A stretch of DNA of 64,000 nt from Eubacteriales bacterium (lineage in GTDB: Bacteria; Bacillota; Clostridia; Oscillospirales; Oscillospiraceae), in the NCBI GenBank assembly GCA_030533415.1, contig JAUNJE010000005.1, positions 46,836-110,835 on the forward strand, written 5' to 3'. Below the pieces are notes generated by a model that was given only the letters and a program-made list of their open reading frames with translations, was not told the DNA's origin and made no database searches. Below are positions 44,828 through 53,566 of this stretch, piece by piece (positions within the stretch are counted from its first letter, which is position 1; the number at the start of each line of letters is the position of its first letter). The position numbers and the translations under genes are program-made.

Positions 44828-45736
44828 TTAACAATACTTCGCCACAGCCGCGTTGATCATGGCCACGCACTCGTCTGCGATGGCGTAATCGCTTTCGATC
44901 ATTTCCGCCAGAGGGGCACGGACGGAGCCGCAGTCAGGACCGCCGTTGCGGCGCAGGATTTCCTTGATAACGGCATACATATTTCCATGGCCGGAGCACA
45001 TCTTGTAGATGATGCGGCAGACCTCATTCTGCATTTCCTGGGCCTTCGCCAGGTTCCCGGACAGAAGCTCCTTGCGCATCTGGATGTACAGCTCGGGCAT
45101 CGCGCCGTAGGTGCCGCCAATGCCGCCCACAGCGCCCATGGTAAGGCCGCAGATCAGCTGTTCATCGGGACCGTTGAATACGATGGCGCCCTCGTCCTTC
45201 CACATCTGGATATCCTGGGTGGGCATGGAGGAGTTTTTCACGCCGATGACCCGGGGATTTTTCAGCATTTCCTTCAGCAGAGGCACGGTCAGGGAAACGC
45301 CGGCCAGCTGGGGAATGTTGTAGATAATGAAGTCGGTATTGGGCGCGGCGGCGCTCATGTCATTCCAGTATTTGGCAATGGCATAGGGGGGCAGCTTAAA
45401 ATAAATAGGAGGAATGGAAGCAATGGCGTCCACGCCCAGAGACTCGGCATGGGCGGCCAGCTCCTGGGAATCGGCAGTGTTATTGCAGGCGATGTGGGCA
45501 ATGACCGTGACCTTGCCCTTGGCTTCAGCCATGACATTCTCCAGGACGGTTTTCCGCTCTTCCTTGCTCTGGTAAATACACTCGCCGGAGGAACCGCCCA
45601 CATACAGGCCGGTGACGCCCTTGGCGATCAAGTAACGGGTCAGCTCCCGGACAGCCTCGGGGTTGATTTTCCCCTCGGCGTCATAGCAGGCATAAAAGGC
45701 GGGAATAATGCCTTCGTATTTCTTAATATCAGTCAT
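44828..45736 (-). CDS. nanA: N-acetylneuraminate lyase
   Basis: NanA cleaves sialic acid to N-acetylmannosamine and pyruvate. The 302-residue DHDPS-fold protein starts at ATG 45736 after AAAGGAG. It has GGSSGE (47-52), Tyr139 in YNIP and the Schiff-base Lys167 in VIGVKNSS, with an active-site pattern closer to NanA than to DapA. It is the last gene after the ABC importer, consistent with import-coupled cleavage. Confidence 0.92.
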   Translation of the reverse strand: MTDIKKYEGIIPAFYACYDAEGKINPEAVRELTRYLIAKGVTGLYVGGSSGECIYQSKEERKTVLENVMAEAKGKVTVIAHIACNNTADSQELAAHAESLGVDAIASIPPIYFKLPPYAIAKYWNDMSAAAPNTDFIIYNIPQLAGVSLTVPLLKEMLKNPRVIGVKNSSMPTQDIQMWKDEGAIVFNGPDEQLICGLTMGAVGGIGGTYGAMPELYIQMRKELLSGNLAKAQEMQNEVCRIIYKMCSGHGNMYAVIKEILRRNGGPDCGSVRAPLAEMIESDYAIADECVAMINAAVAKYC

Positions 45737-45811
45737 AATAATACACTCCTTTATACGTTCGCGGGCAATCGCCTTGGCCAACGCTGTTACACGGGGCCAA
45801 GGCGTTTTTCT

Positions 45812-46726
45812 TTAACCCTTAACGGCACCCATGGTGATGCCCTTGGTGAAGTACTTCTGGAAGATCAGGAATACGATGATGATGGGCACGGATGCCAGCG
45901 CGGCGCCGGCCATCAGCAGGCCATAGTCCGTGGAGCTTTCACCCTGCATGGTGGCAATGCCCAGGGAAATGGTCAGATTCTTGTTGGCAGTCAGCATAAT
46001 GAGCTGCATGAAATAGTCGTTCCAGGAGTTTATAAAGGTGAAGATCGCGCAGGCACCGACACCGGGCTTGATCATGGGGAACATGACATCGGTGAAGGTC
46101 CTCCACTCGCTGGCGCCGTCGATGCGGCAGGCCTCCACCATCTCCGTGGGGATACCTTCCGCAAACTGCTTTAGAAGGAACACGCCGAAGGGCCAGCCTA
46201 CGATGGGGAAGATGACCGCCCAAATGGTGTCATACAAATCTAGATTAGACATCTCCCGAAGCAGCGGAATCAAAATAACCTGCTTTGGCAGCGCCATAGC
46301 GCAGACAACCAAGGAGAAAATCAGCGTCTTGCCCCAGAAGCGCTTCTTTGCCAGCACATAACCGGCCATGGCAGAGGTAAGGCAGGTCAGCAGCATGGAC
46401 GCAACACTCATGAAAACGGTGTTAATCAGCCAGCGGATAGCAGCGGGAACCTTGGGGCCTGTAATGATGTAGCCAAAAATTTGGAAATCAAACAGCGGCG
46501 CGGAGCGCTTGCTCATCAACCGTTCAAAGTTTCCCATATCCCACTCGGAAGGAATCCAGACCGGGGTGGTAGAGTTGATTTCCTTACCGGTCTTAAAAGC
46601 GCCGGTAATAATCCAGTACAGCGGGAAGGCGAAAAGGAAAGCGAAAATCGCCACAACGATCACAGAGAAGTACCGATAGGCTTTCTGCTTCACGGCAACC
46701 TGATCCAAACGGTTCTGATTATTCAC
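45812..46726 (-). CDS. Carbohydrate ABC transporter permease (MalG-like)
   Basis: The 304-residue, six-helix permease starts at GTG 46726 after AAGGGGG. The EAA loop reads VEACRIDGASEWRTFTDVMFPMIKPGVGA. It pairs with the upstream permease and lipoprotein in a CUT1-type importer. From its link to nanA the cargo is probably sialic acid or a sialylated product. Confidence 0.93.
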   Translation of the reverse strand: MNNQNRLDQVAVKQKAYRYFSVIVVAIFAFLFAFPLYWIITGAFKTGKEINSTTPVWIPSEWDMGNFERLMSKRSAPLFDFQIFGYIITGPKVPAAIRWLINTVFMSVASMLLTCLTSAMAGYVLAKKRFWGKTLIFSLVVCAMALPKQVILIPLLREMSNLDLYDTIWAVIFPIVGWPFGVFLLKQFAEGIPTEMVEACRIDGASEWRTFTDVMFPMIKPGVGACAIFTFINSWNDYFMQLIMLTANKNLTISLGIATMQGESSTDYGLLMAGAALASVPIIIVFLIFQKYFTKGITMGAVKG

Positions 46727-46738
46727 AACAGCACCCCC

Positions 46739-47647
46739 TTACTTCTCTTCGCCCAGTTTGAACTGGACTGCGGACAAGATCGCGATGATAATGGCCAGAA
46801 TAACACCCATCGCGTTACCGTAACCGTACTTATACAGCTTGAACGCGTTGTAGTAGATGTAGTACATGATGGTCATGGTGGAGTTGCTGGGGCCGCCCAA
46901 GGTCAGCAGCTGGATCAGCGCGAAGCACTGGAAGGAATTGATGGTGGTGATCACCAGGATGTACAGGGTGGTGGGCATCATCTGGGGCCACTTGATCTTC
47001 CAGAAAGCCTGCATCTGGGTAGCGCCGTCCACTTCGGCAGCTTCCACCAGGGACTTATCCACATTGTCCAGAGCGGATACATACAAAACAATGGGCTGGC
47101 CTACGGAGGTAGTCAGCAGGATCAGGATGATACAGCCCAAGGCGTACTTGGGATCGCCCAGCCAGTTGATGTTCTTGTCAATAAGGCCTAAATTGGTACC
47201 AATGTAGTTGAAGATGCCGTAGTAGTTATTGAACATCCACTTCCAAACCATGGTGACGGCCACGGAGCCGGTTACCACAGGCAGATAGAAAATGCAGCGG
47301 AAGGCGGAAGTTGCGGCAACAGGCATCTTGCTAATGGCAGAAGCAATCCACAAAGAGAACGCACAGGTCACAGGTACGGATACCAGCACGATGACCAGGG
47401 TGTTTCTCAGCGCGATCCAGAAAACATCGTCCTGGAACAGGGTCTTATAGTTGCCGAAGCCTACAAAAATGTCTTCCCGGCCCATCGTCGCATCAAAGAA
47501 ACTGGTGTACACGCACATAAGCATAGGATACACCACAAACATTACGAAGAACACCAGGAAAGGAAGCAGAAACAGATATGAAGTAACGGTTTCATGAATC
47601 ATAAGCCGTCTGTTTTTTGTGTTTACTGCAATTTTTTTATTCGCCAA
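46739..47647 (-). CDS. Carbohydrate ABC transporter permease (MalF-like)
   Basis: The 302-residue permease begins at TTG 47647 after AGAGGAGGA. It has LPFLVFFVMFVVYPMLMCVYTS at the N-terminus and an EAA loop VEAAEVDGATQMQAFWKIKWPQMMP. It follows the binding-protein gene after a 129-bp gap that contains a hairpin. The ATPase is not in the operon, as is common for clostridial sugar importers that share one MsmX-like ATPase. Confidence 0.92.
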   Translation of the reverse strand: MANKKIAVNTKNRRLMIHETVTSYLFLLPFLVFFVMFVVYPMLMCVYTSFFDATMGREDIFVGFGNYKTLFQDDVFWIALRNTLVIVLVSVPVTCAFSLWIASAISKMPVAATSAFRCIFYLPVVTGSVAVTMVWKWMFNNYYGIFNYIGTNLGLIDKNINWLGDPKYALGCIILILLTTSVGQPIVLYVSALDNVDKSLVEAAEVDGATQMQAFWKIKWPQMMPTTLYILVITTINSFQCFALIQLLTLGGPSNSTMTIMYYIYYNAFKLYKYGYGNAMGVILAIIIAILSAVQFKLGEEK

Positions 47648-47717
47648 GAATATCCTCCTCTCAAAAATAGAAGGGCTAAAAGCAGGTCATCCTATTCCGC
47701 TTTTAGATTTTGTTCTG

Positions 47718-47760
47718 CTAAAGAGCCCTCCCCTCGCCCGGAGGGAAGGGCTCTTTTTTG
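47718..47760 (-). terminator. Intercistronic hairpin between binding-protein and permease genes
   Basis: A strong stem AAGAGCCCTCCC/GGGAAGGGCTCTT has a short loop. On the minus strand only a weak T-run follows, so it likely gives partial termination or mRNA protection, yielding more binding protein than permease. Confidence 0.6.
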
Positions 47761-47776
47761 GGTATGTGATTATGAC

Positions 47777-49153
47777 TTACTTTCCATTGGCCTGGTCAAC
47801 ATAGGTGTTGACGATCTCGGTGATGGCCTCGACAGAACCGTCGGAAGCGCCAACCTGCTGCAGCAGGTTCCACCATGCGGTACGGGCTTCGGCCCAGCCA
47901 GTGGTGACCTGGTAGTATTCACCGGCCAGAGGAGCCATGGTGGCATTATACGCATTGAGGATATCTTCAGCCTCGTTGCCTACATAGATACCGGTAATAG
48001 TGGTGTCAGCGGGGAAGTTGCCGGTGGCTGCGACAGCCTCAGCGGTTCCTTCGCCAGCGCAGAAATACTTGATGAACTCCTTGGCGGCGGCAATCTTAGA
48101 CTCGTCACCATTGTCGAAGATACCGAAGCCGTAGTTCTGGCAACCCAACTTAACGTCAGTGCCGTTGGGAGAGGGGAAGGCCATGAACATAATCTCATCG
48201 CCGTTGGCAGTCAGGCCAGCACCAGTGTTAGCGGTGTTGGGGTTAGCCTGCTGAATGGCGTTCCAGCAGAAGGCAACGTTCAAAGTGCCGTTGTAGAACA
48301 GAGCAATCTCGTCACCACCGACGATAGCGGGGTCGAAAGCAAGGGACTCCATGTCGTAGAGCTGCTTCAGAGCCTTGATGTTCTCCTCAGAGGCCCAGGT
48401 ATACTCCGTGTGCTCGGGGTTGGTGAAGGTACCGCCATACAGGTTGTTCACCAGAACGCGGGTGCCCTGGTCGCCGCCCTGGCCGCCGCAGAAGATGGCT
48501 CCGACCTGCTTGCCGGTATAGGCATAGACAGCATCCATAGCTTTCAGGAAATTCTCGGTAGTCCAGGTGCGGGTCTCCTCGTCGATGTACTGCATTGCGT
48601 CGGCAGCCTCAAAGACGGTCTTGTTGATGGCCATGCAGAAAGCATTGATGCACAGGGGGTACTCGTAAGCGGTGGAATCGTCAGCAAAGCAGTCAGCCAT
48701 AGCAGAGGGGATCAGGTTGGCCTTGGCCGTGTCATCGAACAGGTCAGCAATGTTGACCATCTTGCCCTTGGCACCCCAGTTGGCAACCAGACGCTCGGGG
48801 CCTTCAATAATCAGGTCGGGAGCGGCGTTGCCCTCGATGGCGGTGTTGACCTTGTCGTCACCGTCAGCGTAGGTCAGGTACTCAACGGTGACCTTGATAC
48901 CGGTAGCGGCTTCAAATTTAGCCATCATGGCATCAACAGTCTCCTGATCGCCCCACTTACCGATGGGGTAAGCCCACAGAGAGATCTCACTGGCAGCAGC
49001 GGGAGCGGCGGGAGCGGCCTCGGTCTCGGCGGGAGCGGCAGCGGCGCCCTGGGTTTCTGCGGGCTTGGTCTCAGCGGGGGCCTTCTCAGCAGAGCAGGCG
49101 GCCAGGGACAGAGCCATGACCAGAGCCAGCGCAAGTGCAATAATCTTCTTCAT
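47777..49153 (-). CDS. Carbohydrate ABC substrate-binding lipoprotein
   Basis: The 458-residue lipoprotein has a signal peptide with lipobox LSLAAC (Cys20), an Ala/Glu/Pro-rich linker and the SBP_bac_1 fold (VDAMMAKFEAATGIKVTVEY). It is the first gene of the importer operon and is followed by permeases and nanA. Sialic acid is the expected ligand, but other host amino sugars are possible. The start lies 9-10 nt after AGGAGG. Confidence 0.92.
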   Translation of the reverse strand: MKKIIALALALVMALSLAACSAEKAPAETKPAETQGAAAAPAETEAAPAAPAAASEISLWAYPIGKWGDQETVDAMMAKFEAATGIKVTVEYLTYADGDDKVNTAIEGNAAPDLIIEGPERLVANWGAKGKMVNIADLFDDTAKANLIPSAMADCFADDSTAYEYPLCINAFCMAINKTVFEAADAMQYIDEETRTWTTENFLKAMDAVYAYTGKQVGAIFCGGQGGDQGTRVLVNNLYGGTFTNPEHTEYTWASEENIKALKQLYDMESLAFDPAIVGGDEIALFYNGTLNVAFCWNAIQQANPNTANTGAGLTANGDEIMFMAFPSPNGTDVKLGCQNYGFGIFDNGDESKIAAAKEFIKYFCAGEGTAEAVAATGNFPADTTITGIYVGNEAEDILNAYNATMAPLAGEYYQVTTGWAEARTAWWNLLQQVGASDGSVEAITEIVNTYVDQANGK

Positions 49154-49222
49154 TATTGTGTTTCCTCCTAATAAATTTTCTTGTATGCCATACGGCTTTG
49201 CGCCGTAAGAGCCAAATTATCA

Positions 49223-49247
49223 TTCTTCCTCGTTGAACGAGGAAGAA
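49223..49247 (-). other. Perfect palindrome in the binding-protein leader
   Basis: TTCTTCCTCGTT and AACGAGGAAGAA flank a single base. It lies in the 5' UTR between promoter and start codon and would form a stable mRNA hairpin or a protein-binding site. Confidence 0.5.
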
Positions 49248-49297
49248 AAGGGCTAGCCCTTTTGGAAATCTTGTAAAATAATCCATTTCCAAGGCTT

Positions 49298-49326
49298 ATG
49301 TTACAACACCTGCTGGGTAAAGTCAA
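49298..49326 (-). promoter_or_regulatory. Promoter of the nan importer operon
   Basis: Minus-strand -35 TTGACT (49321-49326) and -10 TAACAT (49298-49303) are 17 bp apart. Confidence 0.8.
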
Positions 49327-49335
49327 CAATTTTTT

Positions 49336-49357
49336 GAAAATTATTTTCTGAAAATAA
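49336..49357. promoter_or_regulatory. Candidate RpiR/NanR operator in the divergent nan promoter
   Basis: Overlapping palindromes GAAAATTATTTTC (49336-49348) and TTATTTTC-T-GAAAATAA (49341-49357) lie about 10-30 bp upstream of the -35 box and between the divergent importer and esterase genes. GAAATTATTTTC recurs in the epimerase promoter at 50876. Confidence 0.55.
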
Positions 49358-49438
49358 GCTCGAAAGAAAAGTTTTTCCAAATGTTACAAAAACAGGCGCT
49401 CCGTTTTTTGCACATTGACGAAAGTTTTTCACTCCACT

Positions 49439-49471
49439 TGACGGGTTTCAAAAACGTGTTATTCTGTAAGA
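49439..49471 (+). promoter_or_regulatory. Promoter of the SGNH esterase gene
   Basis: TTGACG and TATTCT are spaced by 16 bp, about 20 bp before the ribosome binding site. Confidence 0.6.
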
Positions 49472-49488
49472 AAAAGGAGGACATCACC

Positions 49489-50148
49489 ATGAAAAAACAC
49501 ATTGTCTGCCTGGGGGATTCCAATACTCACGGCTACTGCGCAAACCCCGGCGACTGCGCTGACGGCGGCATCCGCTACAATGAGCAGGAGCGCTGGACCC
49601 GCCTGCTCCAGGAAAAGCTGGGGGATGATTTCCTTGTGATTGAAGAGGGCCTTTCCGGACGCACAACCTGCTTTGATGACCCCATCCACGAGGGCCTCAG
49701 TGCCCTGGATTACATCTATCCCTGCCTGAAAAGCCACGAAGACGTAGCGCTTCTCATCATTATGCTGGGCACCAACGATACCAAGGACCGCTTCTACGCC
49801 AGCGCCGCCTGCATCGCCATTGGTATGGGCCGCCTGGTGAAAAAAGCAAAGGATACGGAATGCTGGGGCGGCAAAACGCCCAACGTACTGGTGGTGGCCC
49901 CGCCTCCCATTGGCGAAGGGATGCTGACAAGCCCCGTGGCAGAGACCATGGGCACCGGCTGCGTGAAGAAGTCCCGGGAGTTGGCACATTATTATAAAGA
50001 GCAGTGTGACCTGCTGGGTGTCCACTTCCTGGATGCCGGTGCGCTGGGCTGCGAATTCAACCAGGTGGACTACATGCACCTGACAAAAAAAGGACATGCC
50101 ACCCTTGCGGAAGCCCTGGCCCGGCTGGTCCCTCAGCTGATAAAATAA
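49489..50148 (+). CDS. SGNH/GDSL hydrolase, possible sialate O-acetylesterase
   Basis: The 219-residue esterase starts at ATG 49489 after AAGGAGG. It has the block I Ser in GDSNTHG, the Asn block MLGTNDTKDRF and the Asp/His pair in DYMHLTKKGH. No signal peptide is present, so it acts in the cytoplasm. Its place between the sialic-acid importer and the epimerase suggests removal of O-acetyl groups from imported sialic acids. Confidence 0.85.
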   Translation: MKKHIVCLGDSNTHGYCANPGDCADGGIRYNEQERWTRLLQEKLGDDFLVIEEGLSGRTTCFDDPIHEGLSALDYIYPCLKSHEDVALLIIMLGTNDTKDRFYASAACIAIGMGRLVKKAKDTECWGGKTPNVLVVAPPPIGEGMLTSPVAETMGTGCVKKSRELAHYYKEQCDLLGVHFLDAGALGCEFNQVDYMHLTKKGHATLAEALARLVPQLIK

Positions 50149-50176
50149 AAGATGCCGCTTTAAGCGGCGGCATCTT
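50149..50176. terminator. Shared terminator hairpin of two convergent genes
   Basis: A perfect 10-bp stem AAGATGCCGC/GCGGCATCTT lies at the junction. Its right arm is made of the last codons of the DUF624 gene, so the genes nearly touch. Confidence 0.65.
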
Positions 50177-50780
50177 CCATATAGGGCTTGAACATCGGCT
50201 CCAAAAGCAGGCTGCCAATCAGCGCCGCCAAGGCGGGCAGGAAAAACAGCGGGAACACATACCGGACGCACAGGAAAATGGCCGCGGCATTCACCAGCCC
50301 CAACACCAGCGTCCGGGGAAGGTTGGCCAGGGCCAGCAGCACCGTGTTCTTCAGCAGCCCTGCAAAGCTGTTCTCAAACCGGGACAGCACCGGAAACAGC
50401 ACACTCAGCACTCCCAGGAGGACCACACCGGTCAACGCCGCGCCGGAGAAAAGCATCCACGAAACCGTCCCGGCCACGGCAGCGTTCCAAACCTGAATCA
50501 GGACTCTTGCCAGCCCGGCAAACACCGCCAGGAACACCAGGGAAGGCAGGAGCCCCGCCTTCAGGTTTCCCCGGAAGGTTTTCAGAAACCGCTGCCAGGG
50601 GTGCTTGTCCCCCCGGCGGTAGCCGTGGACGACGGCATCGTACAGCGCAGCGGAGGAGGCCCCCAGGGTCACCACCGGGAAACACCCCAGCAGCCAGAAC
50701 AGGCTCAGGAAAATGCAGTCGGTGACCTGGTTCATGGTGATCATTAGGGCGTTATCCGGGTTCAGAAACTTTCGAAACAT
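50160..50780 (-). CDS. DUF624 (YesL-type) membrane protein
   Basis: The 206-residue protein has about five hydrophobic segments and the DUF624 signature FLSLFWLLGCFPVVTLGASSAALYDAV near the N-terminus. Such proteins occur beside carbohydrate ABC importers and glycosidases, but their function is unknown. A second DUF624 gene sits in the GH9/LacI locus at 61126. It starts after GGAGGTATTCCC. Confidence 0.85.
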   Translation of the reverse strand: MFRKFLNPDNALMITMNQVTDCIFLSLFWLLGCFPVVTLGASSAALYDAVVHGYRRGDKHPWQRFLKTFRGNLKAGLLPSLVFLAVFAGLARVLIQVWNAAVAGTVSWMLFSGAALTGVVLLGVLSVLFPVLSRFENSFAGLLKNTVLLALANLPRTLVLGLVNAAAIFLCVRYVFPLFFLPALAALIGSLLLEPMFKPYMEDAAA

Positions 50781-50873
50781 GGGAATACCTCCGCCAAAGT
50801 GTTTCCGCTATTGTAGCACAGATTTTCATCCGTGTCACCGTGTAAAAAAAGTTTTCTTCTTCCCGGTTTTGGA

Positions 50874-50902
50874 TTGAAATTATTTTCCGGGAATGCTATG
50901 AT
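50874..50902 (+). promoter_or_regulatory. Promoter of the epimerase-rpiR operon
   Basis: -35 TTGAAA (50874-50879) and -10 TATGAT (50897-50902) have a 17-bp spacer. The spacer includes GAAATTATTTTC, the motif shared with the importer promoter. Confidence 0.75.
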
Positions 50903-50980
50903 AAAGGCAAAGCGGCCGCCCTTTTATCCGGGATGGCCTGGTTTATAAAATACGCAAATGACATACAGGAGGAATTACCT

Positions 50981-52180
50981 ATGGATCGTCAAAAAATGAT
51001 CGCCCAGCGGCAATGGGTCCGTGACCAGCTTCAAGGCGTTGCGGACTTCTGGCTCAAGAACGGCATGGACCACGTCCACGGCGGCGTTTACACCTGCCTG
51101 GACCGCCAGGGCAAGATCTTCTCCACCGACAAGAGCGTGTGGATGCAGGGCCGCTGCGGCTGGACCTACGCTTACCTTTGCCACGTCTACGGCGTGAAGG
51201 AGGAATGGCTGGCCGCCTCTAAGAGCTGCATCGACTTTTTGGAAAAGTACTGTGTCAACCACGCCGCCGGCGGCCGGCTGTACTTCACCGTTACCGAGGA
51301 CGGCCAGCCCCTGCGCCAGCGCCGTTACTGCTTCAGTGAGGCTTTCTACTGCATCGCCAACGCCGAGTATTACGGTATCACCGGCGAAAAGGAGCACCTG
51401 GAGCGTGCCCGCCGTGCCTATGACCTGTACTGGAATCTAAACCACGGCATGGAAGATCCTACCGGTCTCGGCCCCAAGACCATCCCCGAGACCCGCACCG
51501 GCCGCAGCCTGGGCATTCCCATGATCATTCTGAACGTCACCGGCATTATGAAGCGGGTGGACCCCGAAATGAAGGACGTGTATGACGCCCGGGCCAAGGA
51601 GTGCATTTCCGACATTTTCAGCTACCATGTCAAGCCTGACCTGCACTGCACCCTGGAAAACGTGGCTCTGGACGGCACTCCCCGTCTCGGCATCACCGAG
51701 GGCCGTATGGTCAACCCCGGCCATGACATCGAATGCAGTTGGTTCCTGATGGACTACGCCAATGACGTCGGCGATAAGGAGCTGCACGCCAAGGCCATCG
51801 ATGTGTTCAACATGGCCTTTAATATGGGCTGGGACAAGGAATACGGCGGCATCCTGTACTTTATGGACTGCCTGGGCAATCCTCCCGAGGCCTATGAGCA
51901 CGATATGAAGCTGTGGTGGCCCCACAATGAGGCCCTGATCGCCTCCCTGATGATCTACCGCGACACCAAGGACGAAAAGTATCTGGACATCTTCTACCAG
52001 GTTCTGGACTACTGCAAGACCTATTTTGCCGACGAGTACGGCGAGTGGTATGGCTATCTGCGCCGGGACGGCAAGCCCACCCAGCCCGCCTGCAAAGGCT
52101 CTACCTTCAAAGGCCCCTTCCATGTACCCCGCAGCCTGATTCTTGTGGACCAGATGATGGGCGAAATTCTGGGCGAATAA
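50981..52180 (+). CDS. N-acylglucosamine 2-epimerase (AGE family)
   Basis: The 399-residue (alpha/alpha)6-barrel protein starts at ATG 50981 after CAGGAGG. It contains HGGVYTCLDRQGK, QGRCGWTYAYL, GHDIECSWFLMDY and KLWWPHNEAL, with catalytic His residues typical of AGE. It would interconvert ManNAc, from NanA, and GlcNAc without phosphorylation. This replaces the usual NanK-NanE route, so a GlcNAc kinase is needed next. Confidence 0.93.
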   Translation: MDRQKMIAQRQWVRDQLQGVADFWLKNGMDHVHGGVYTCLDRQGKIFSTDKSVWMQGRCGWTYAYLCHVYGVKEEWLAASKSCIDFLEKYCVNHAAGGRLYFTVTEDGQPLRQRRYCFSEAFYCIANAEYYGITGEKEHLERARRAYDLYWNLNHGMEDPTGLGPKTIPETRTGRSLGIPMIILNVTGIMKRVDPEMKDVYDARAKECISDIFSYHVKPDLHCTLENVALDGTPRLGITEGRMVNPGHDIECSWFLMDYANDVGDKELHAKAIDVFNMAFNMGWDKEYGGILYFMDCLGNPPEAYEHDMKLWWPHNEALIASLMIYRDTKDEKYLDIFYQVLDYCKTYFADEYGEWYGYLRRDGKPTQPACKGSTFKGPFHVPRSLILVDQMMGEILGE

Positions 52181-52274
52181 CCGGTACCTCTGCTGCCCTC
52201 CGGCGGGGCCATTCCCGCCGGAGCAGCTTTCCCTTTCCCCGCACACCCCAAGAAAAAATGAAAGGAGACTTAGA

Positions 52275-53126
52275 ATGGACGGGCAGAATATGAATATTCT
52301 CGAGCGCATTCACGCCTCCTATTACCACCTCACTGCCACGGAGCGAAAGGTTGCTGACTTTGTCCTGGCCCAGCACGACCAGGTGCAGTTCATGTCCATC
52401 ACCCAGCTGGCGGATGAATGCGGTACGGCTGAGGCTACCATCTCCCGGTTTTGCCGCAGTCTGAAGCTTAAGGGCTTCAACGCTTTCAAAATCGAGCTGG
52501 CAAAGCATTCCGTCTCCAGCTCCGCCCATGTCCCCCAGGAGCAGTCCACAGACTCGCTGGAGGGCCGCTGCGCGGAGGTGGGCAGGCTTTCCATTGACGC
52601 GGTACGCCAGACCATCGATCTGGTGGAGCCTAAGCAGGTACTGCGGGCAGTGGAGATGTTCGAAAGTGCCCCGCGCATTATGTGCATCGGCTCCGGAGGG
52701 AGCATGATCATGGCCAGTGAATGCGCCCACCTGTTTTCCACCGTTACCGGCAAATTCTTTGCCGTTTCCGACTCCCACAGCCAGATGTCCGCCACGGCTA
52801 CCATGGGGGTGGAGGATATCATAGTTCTTTTCTCCTATTCCGGCGCCACCACCAGCGGCCTGCAGGTGCTGGAGCTGGCAAAAAGCCGGGGAATCCGTAC
52901 GGTCCTTGTGACCCGGTTCAACAAATCCCCGGCGGCAAAGCTAGCGGATGTGGTACTGCGCTGCGGCTCCAACGAAGGCCCCTTCCAATTTGGCTCCGTA
53001 CCCGCCAAGGTGGCCCAGCTGATCGTCATGGACGTGCTGTTCCAGGAGTACTGCCGCCGCAACCGGGAAGAAAGTGAAGAAAACATCCAGCGCATCGCCG
53101 CTGCCCTCTCCGGAAAACATCTATGA
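52275..53126 (+). CDS. MurR/RpiR-family transcriptional regulator
   Basis: The 283-residue protein has an N-terminal RpiR helix-turn-helix (LTATERKVADFVLAQHDQ; SITQLADECGTAEATISRFC) and a C-terminal SIS sugar-phosphate domain (IMCIGSGGSMIMASE, VLFSYSGATTSG). It follows the epimerase in the same direction and most likely is NanR-like, sensing ManNAc-6-P or a related phosphosugar. Candidate sites are at 49336-49357 and 50876-50887. Confidence 0.92.
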   Translation: MDGQNMNILERIHASYYHLTATERKVADFVLAQHDQVQFMSITQLADECGTAEATISRFCRSLKLKGFNAFKIELAKHSVSSSAHVPQEQSTDSLEGRCAEVGRLSIDAVRQTIDLVEPKQVLRAVEMFESAPRIMCIGSGGSMIMASECAHLFSTVTGKFFAVSDSHSQMSATATMGVEDIIVLFSYSGATTSGLQVLELAKSRGIRTVLVTRFNKSPAAKLADVVLRCGSNEGPFQFGSVPAKVAQLIVMDVLFQEYCRRNREESEENIQRIAAALSGKHL

Positions 53127-53395
53127 GCTATCTTTCTCCATTTTTGACCATTCTGGGCTTCTCCCTGGCGGGAGAAGCCCTTCAGCGCCTGATTCCTCTG
53201 CCCATTCCCGCGTCGGTCTATGGCATTGTGCTGCTGTTTGCCGCCCTGTGCCTGGGACTGGTGCAGCTGGAGCGGGTGAAAAAGGCAGGCGCCTTTTTAC
53301 GCTCCCTTCTGCCTATTCTTTTTGTTCCCCCGGTGGCGGGGCTGCTGGAAAACTGGACGCTGATCCAAGGCGCGCTGCTGTCCGGCCTTCTGTAA
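53123..53395 (+). CDS. CidA/LrgA-family holin-like protein, apparently shortened
   Basis: The 90-residue protein has three to four hydrophobic segments and LrgA features (LPIPASVYGIVLLFAALCLG; LRSLLPILFVPPVAGLLE). It overlaps the RpiR gene by 4 bp. Typical LrgA/CidA proteins are about 115-130 residues and end with one more membrane helix; this one stops soon after WTLIQGALLSGLL. No lrgB partner follows; a hairpin and the nested repeat element come next. It may be truncated. Confidence 0.75.
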   Translation: MSYLSPFLTILGFSLAGEALQRLIPLPIPASVYGIVLLFAALCLGLVQLERVKKAGAFLRSLLPILFVPPVAGLLENWTLIQGALLSGLL

Positions 53396-53403
53396 CAAAA
53401 CGA

Positions 53404-53438
53404 TGTGCATCCGGCATAGAAGCAAGATGCACATTTTA
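53404..53438 (+). terminator. Weak intrinsic terminator after lrgA-like gene
   Basis: A 7-bp stem TGTGCAT/ATGCACA is followed by TTTTA. Confidence 0.55.
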
Positions 53439-53566
53439 TGCTGATATTCCATTAAAAAGCTCCATTCGCAAGAATGGAACTTTTTAATAGGAAGATCATT
53501 ATGAGACGGGTTTTCGTGATTTTCTATCTTGAAAATCACGAAAACGGCAACACCGTCAGGCGGTGC
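53439..53566 (-). repeat. Intergenic repeat R2, copy c, left part (interrupted)
   Basis: This is the reverse of the R2 copies at 43950 and 55575, with the AAAAAGCTCC/GGAACTTTTT and TCGTGATTTTC/GAAAATCACGA stems. It stops at the ccgtcaggcggtgctcag motif, where the 275-bp element begins. The missing part of R2 resumes at 53842. Confidence 0.78.
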
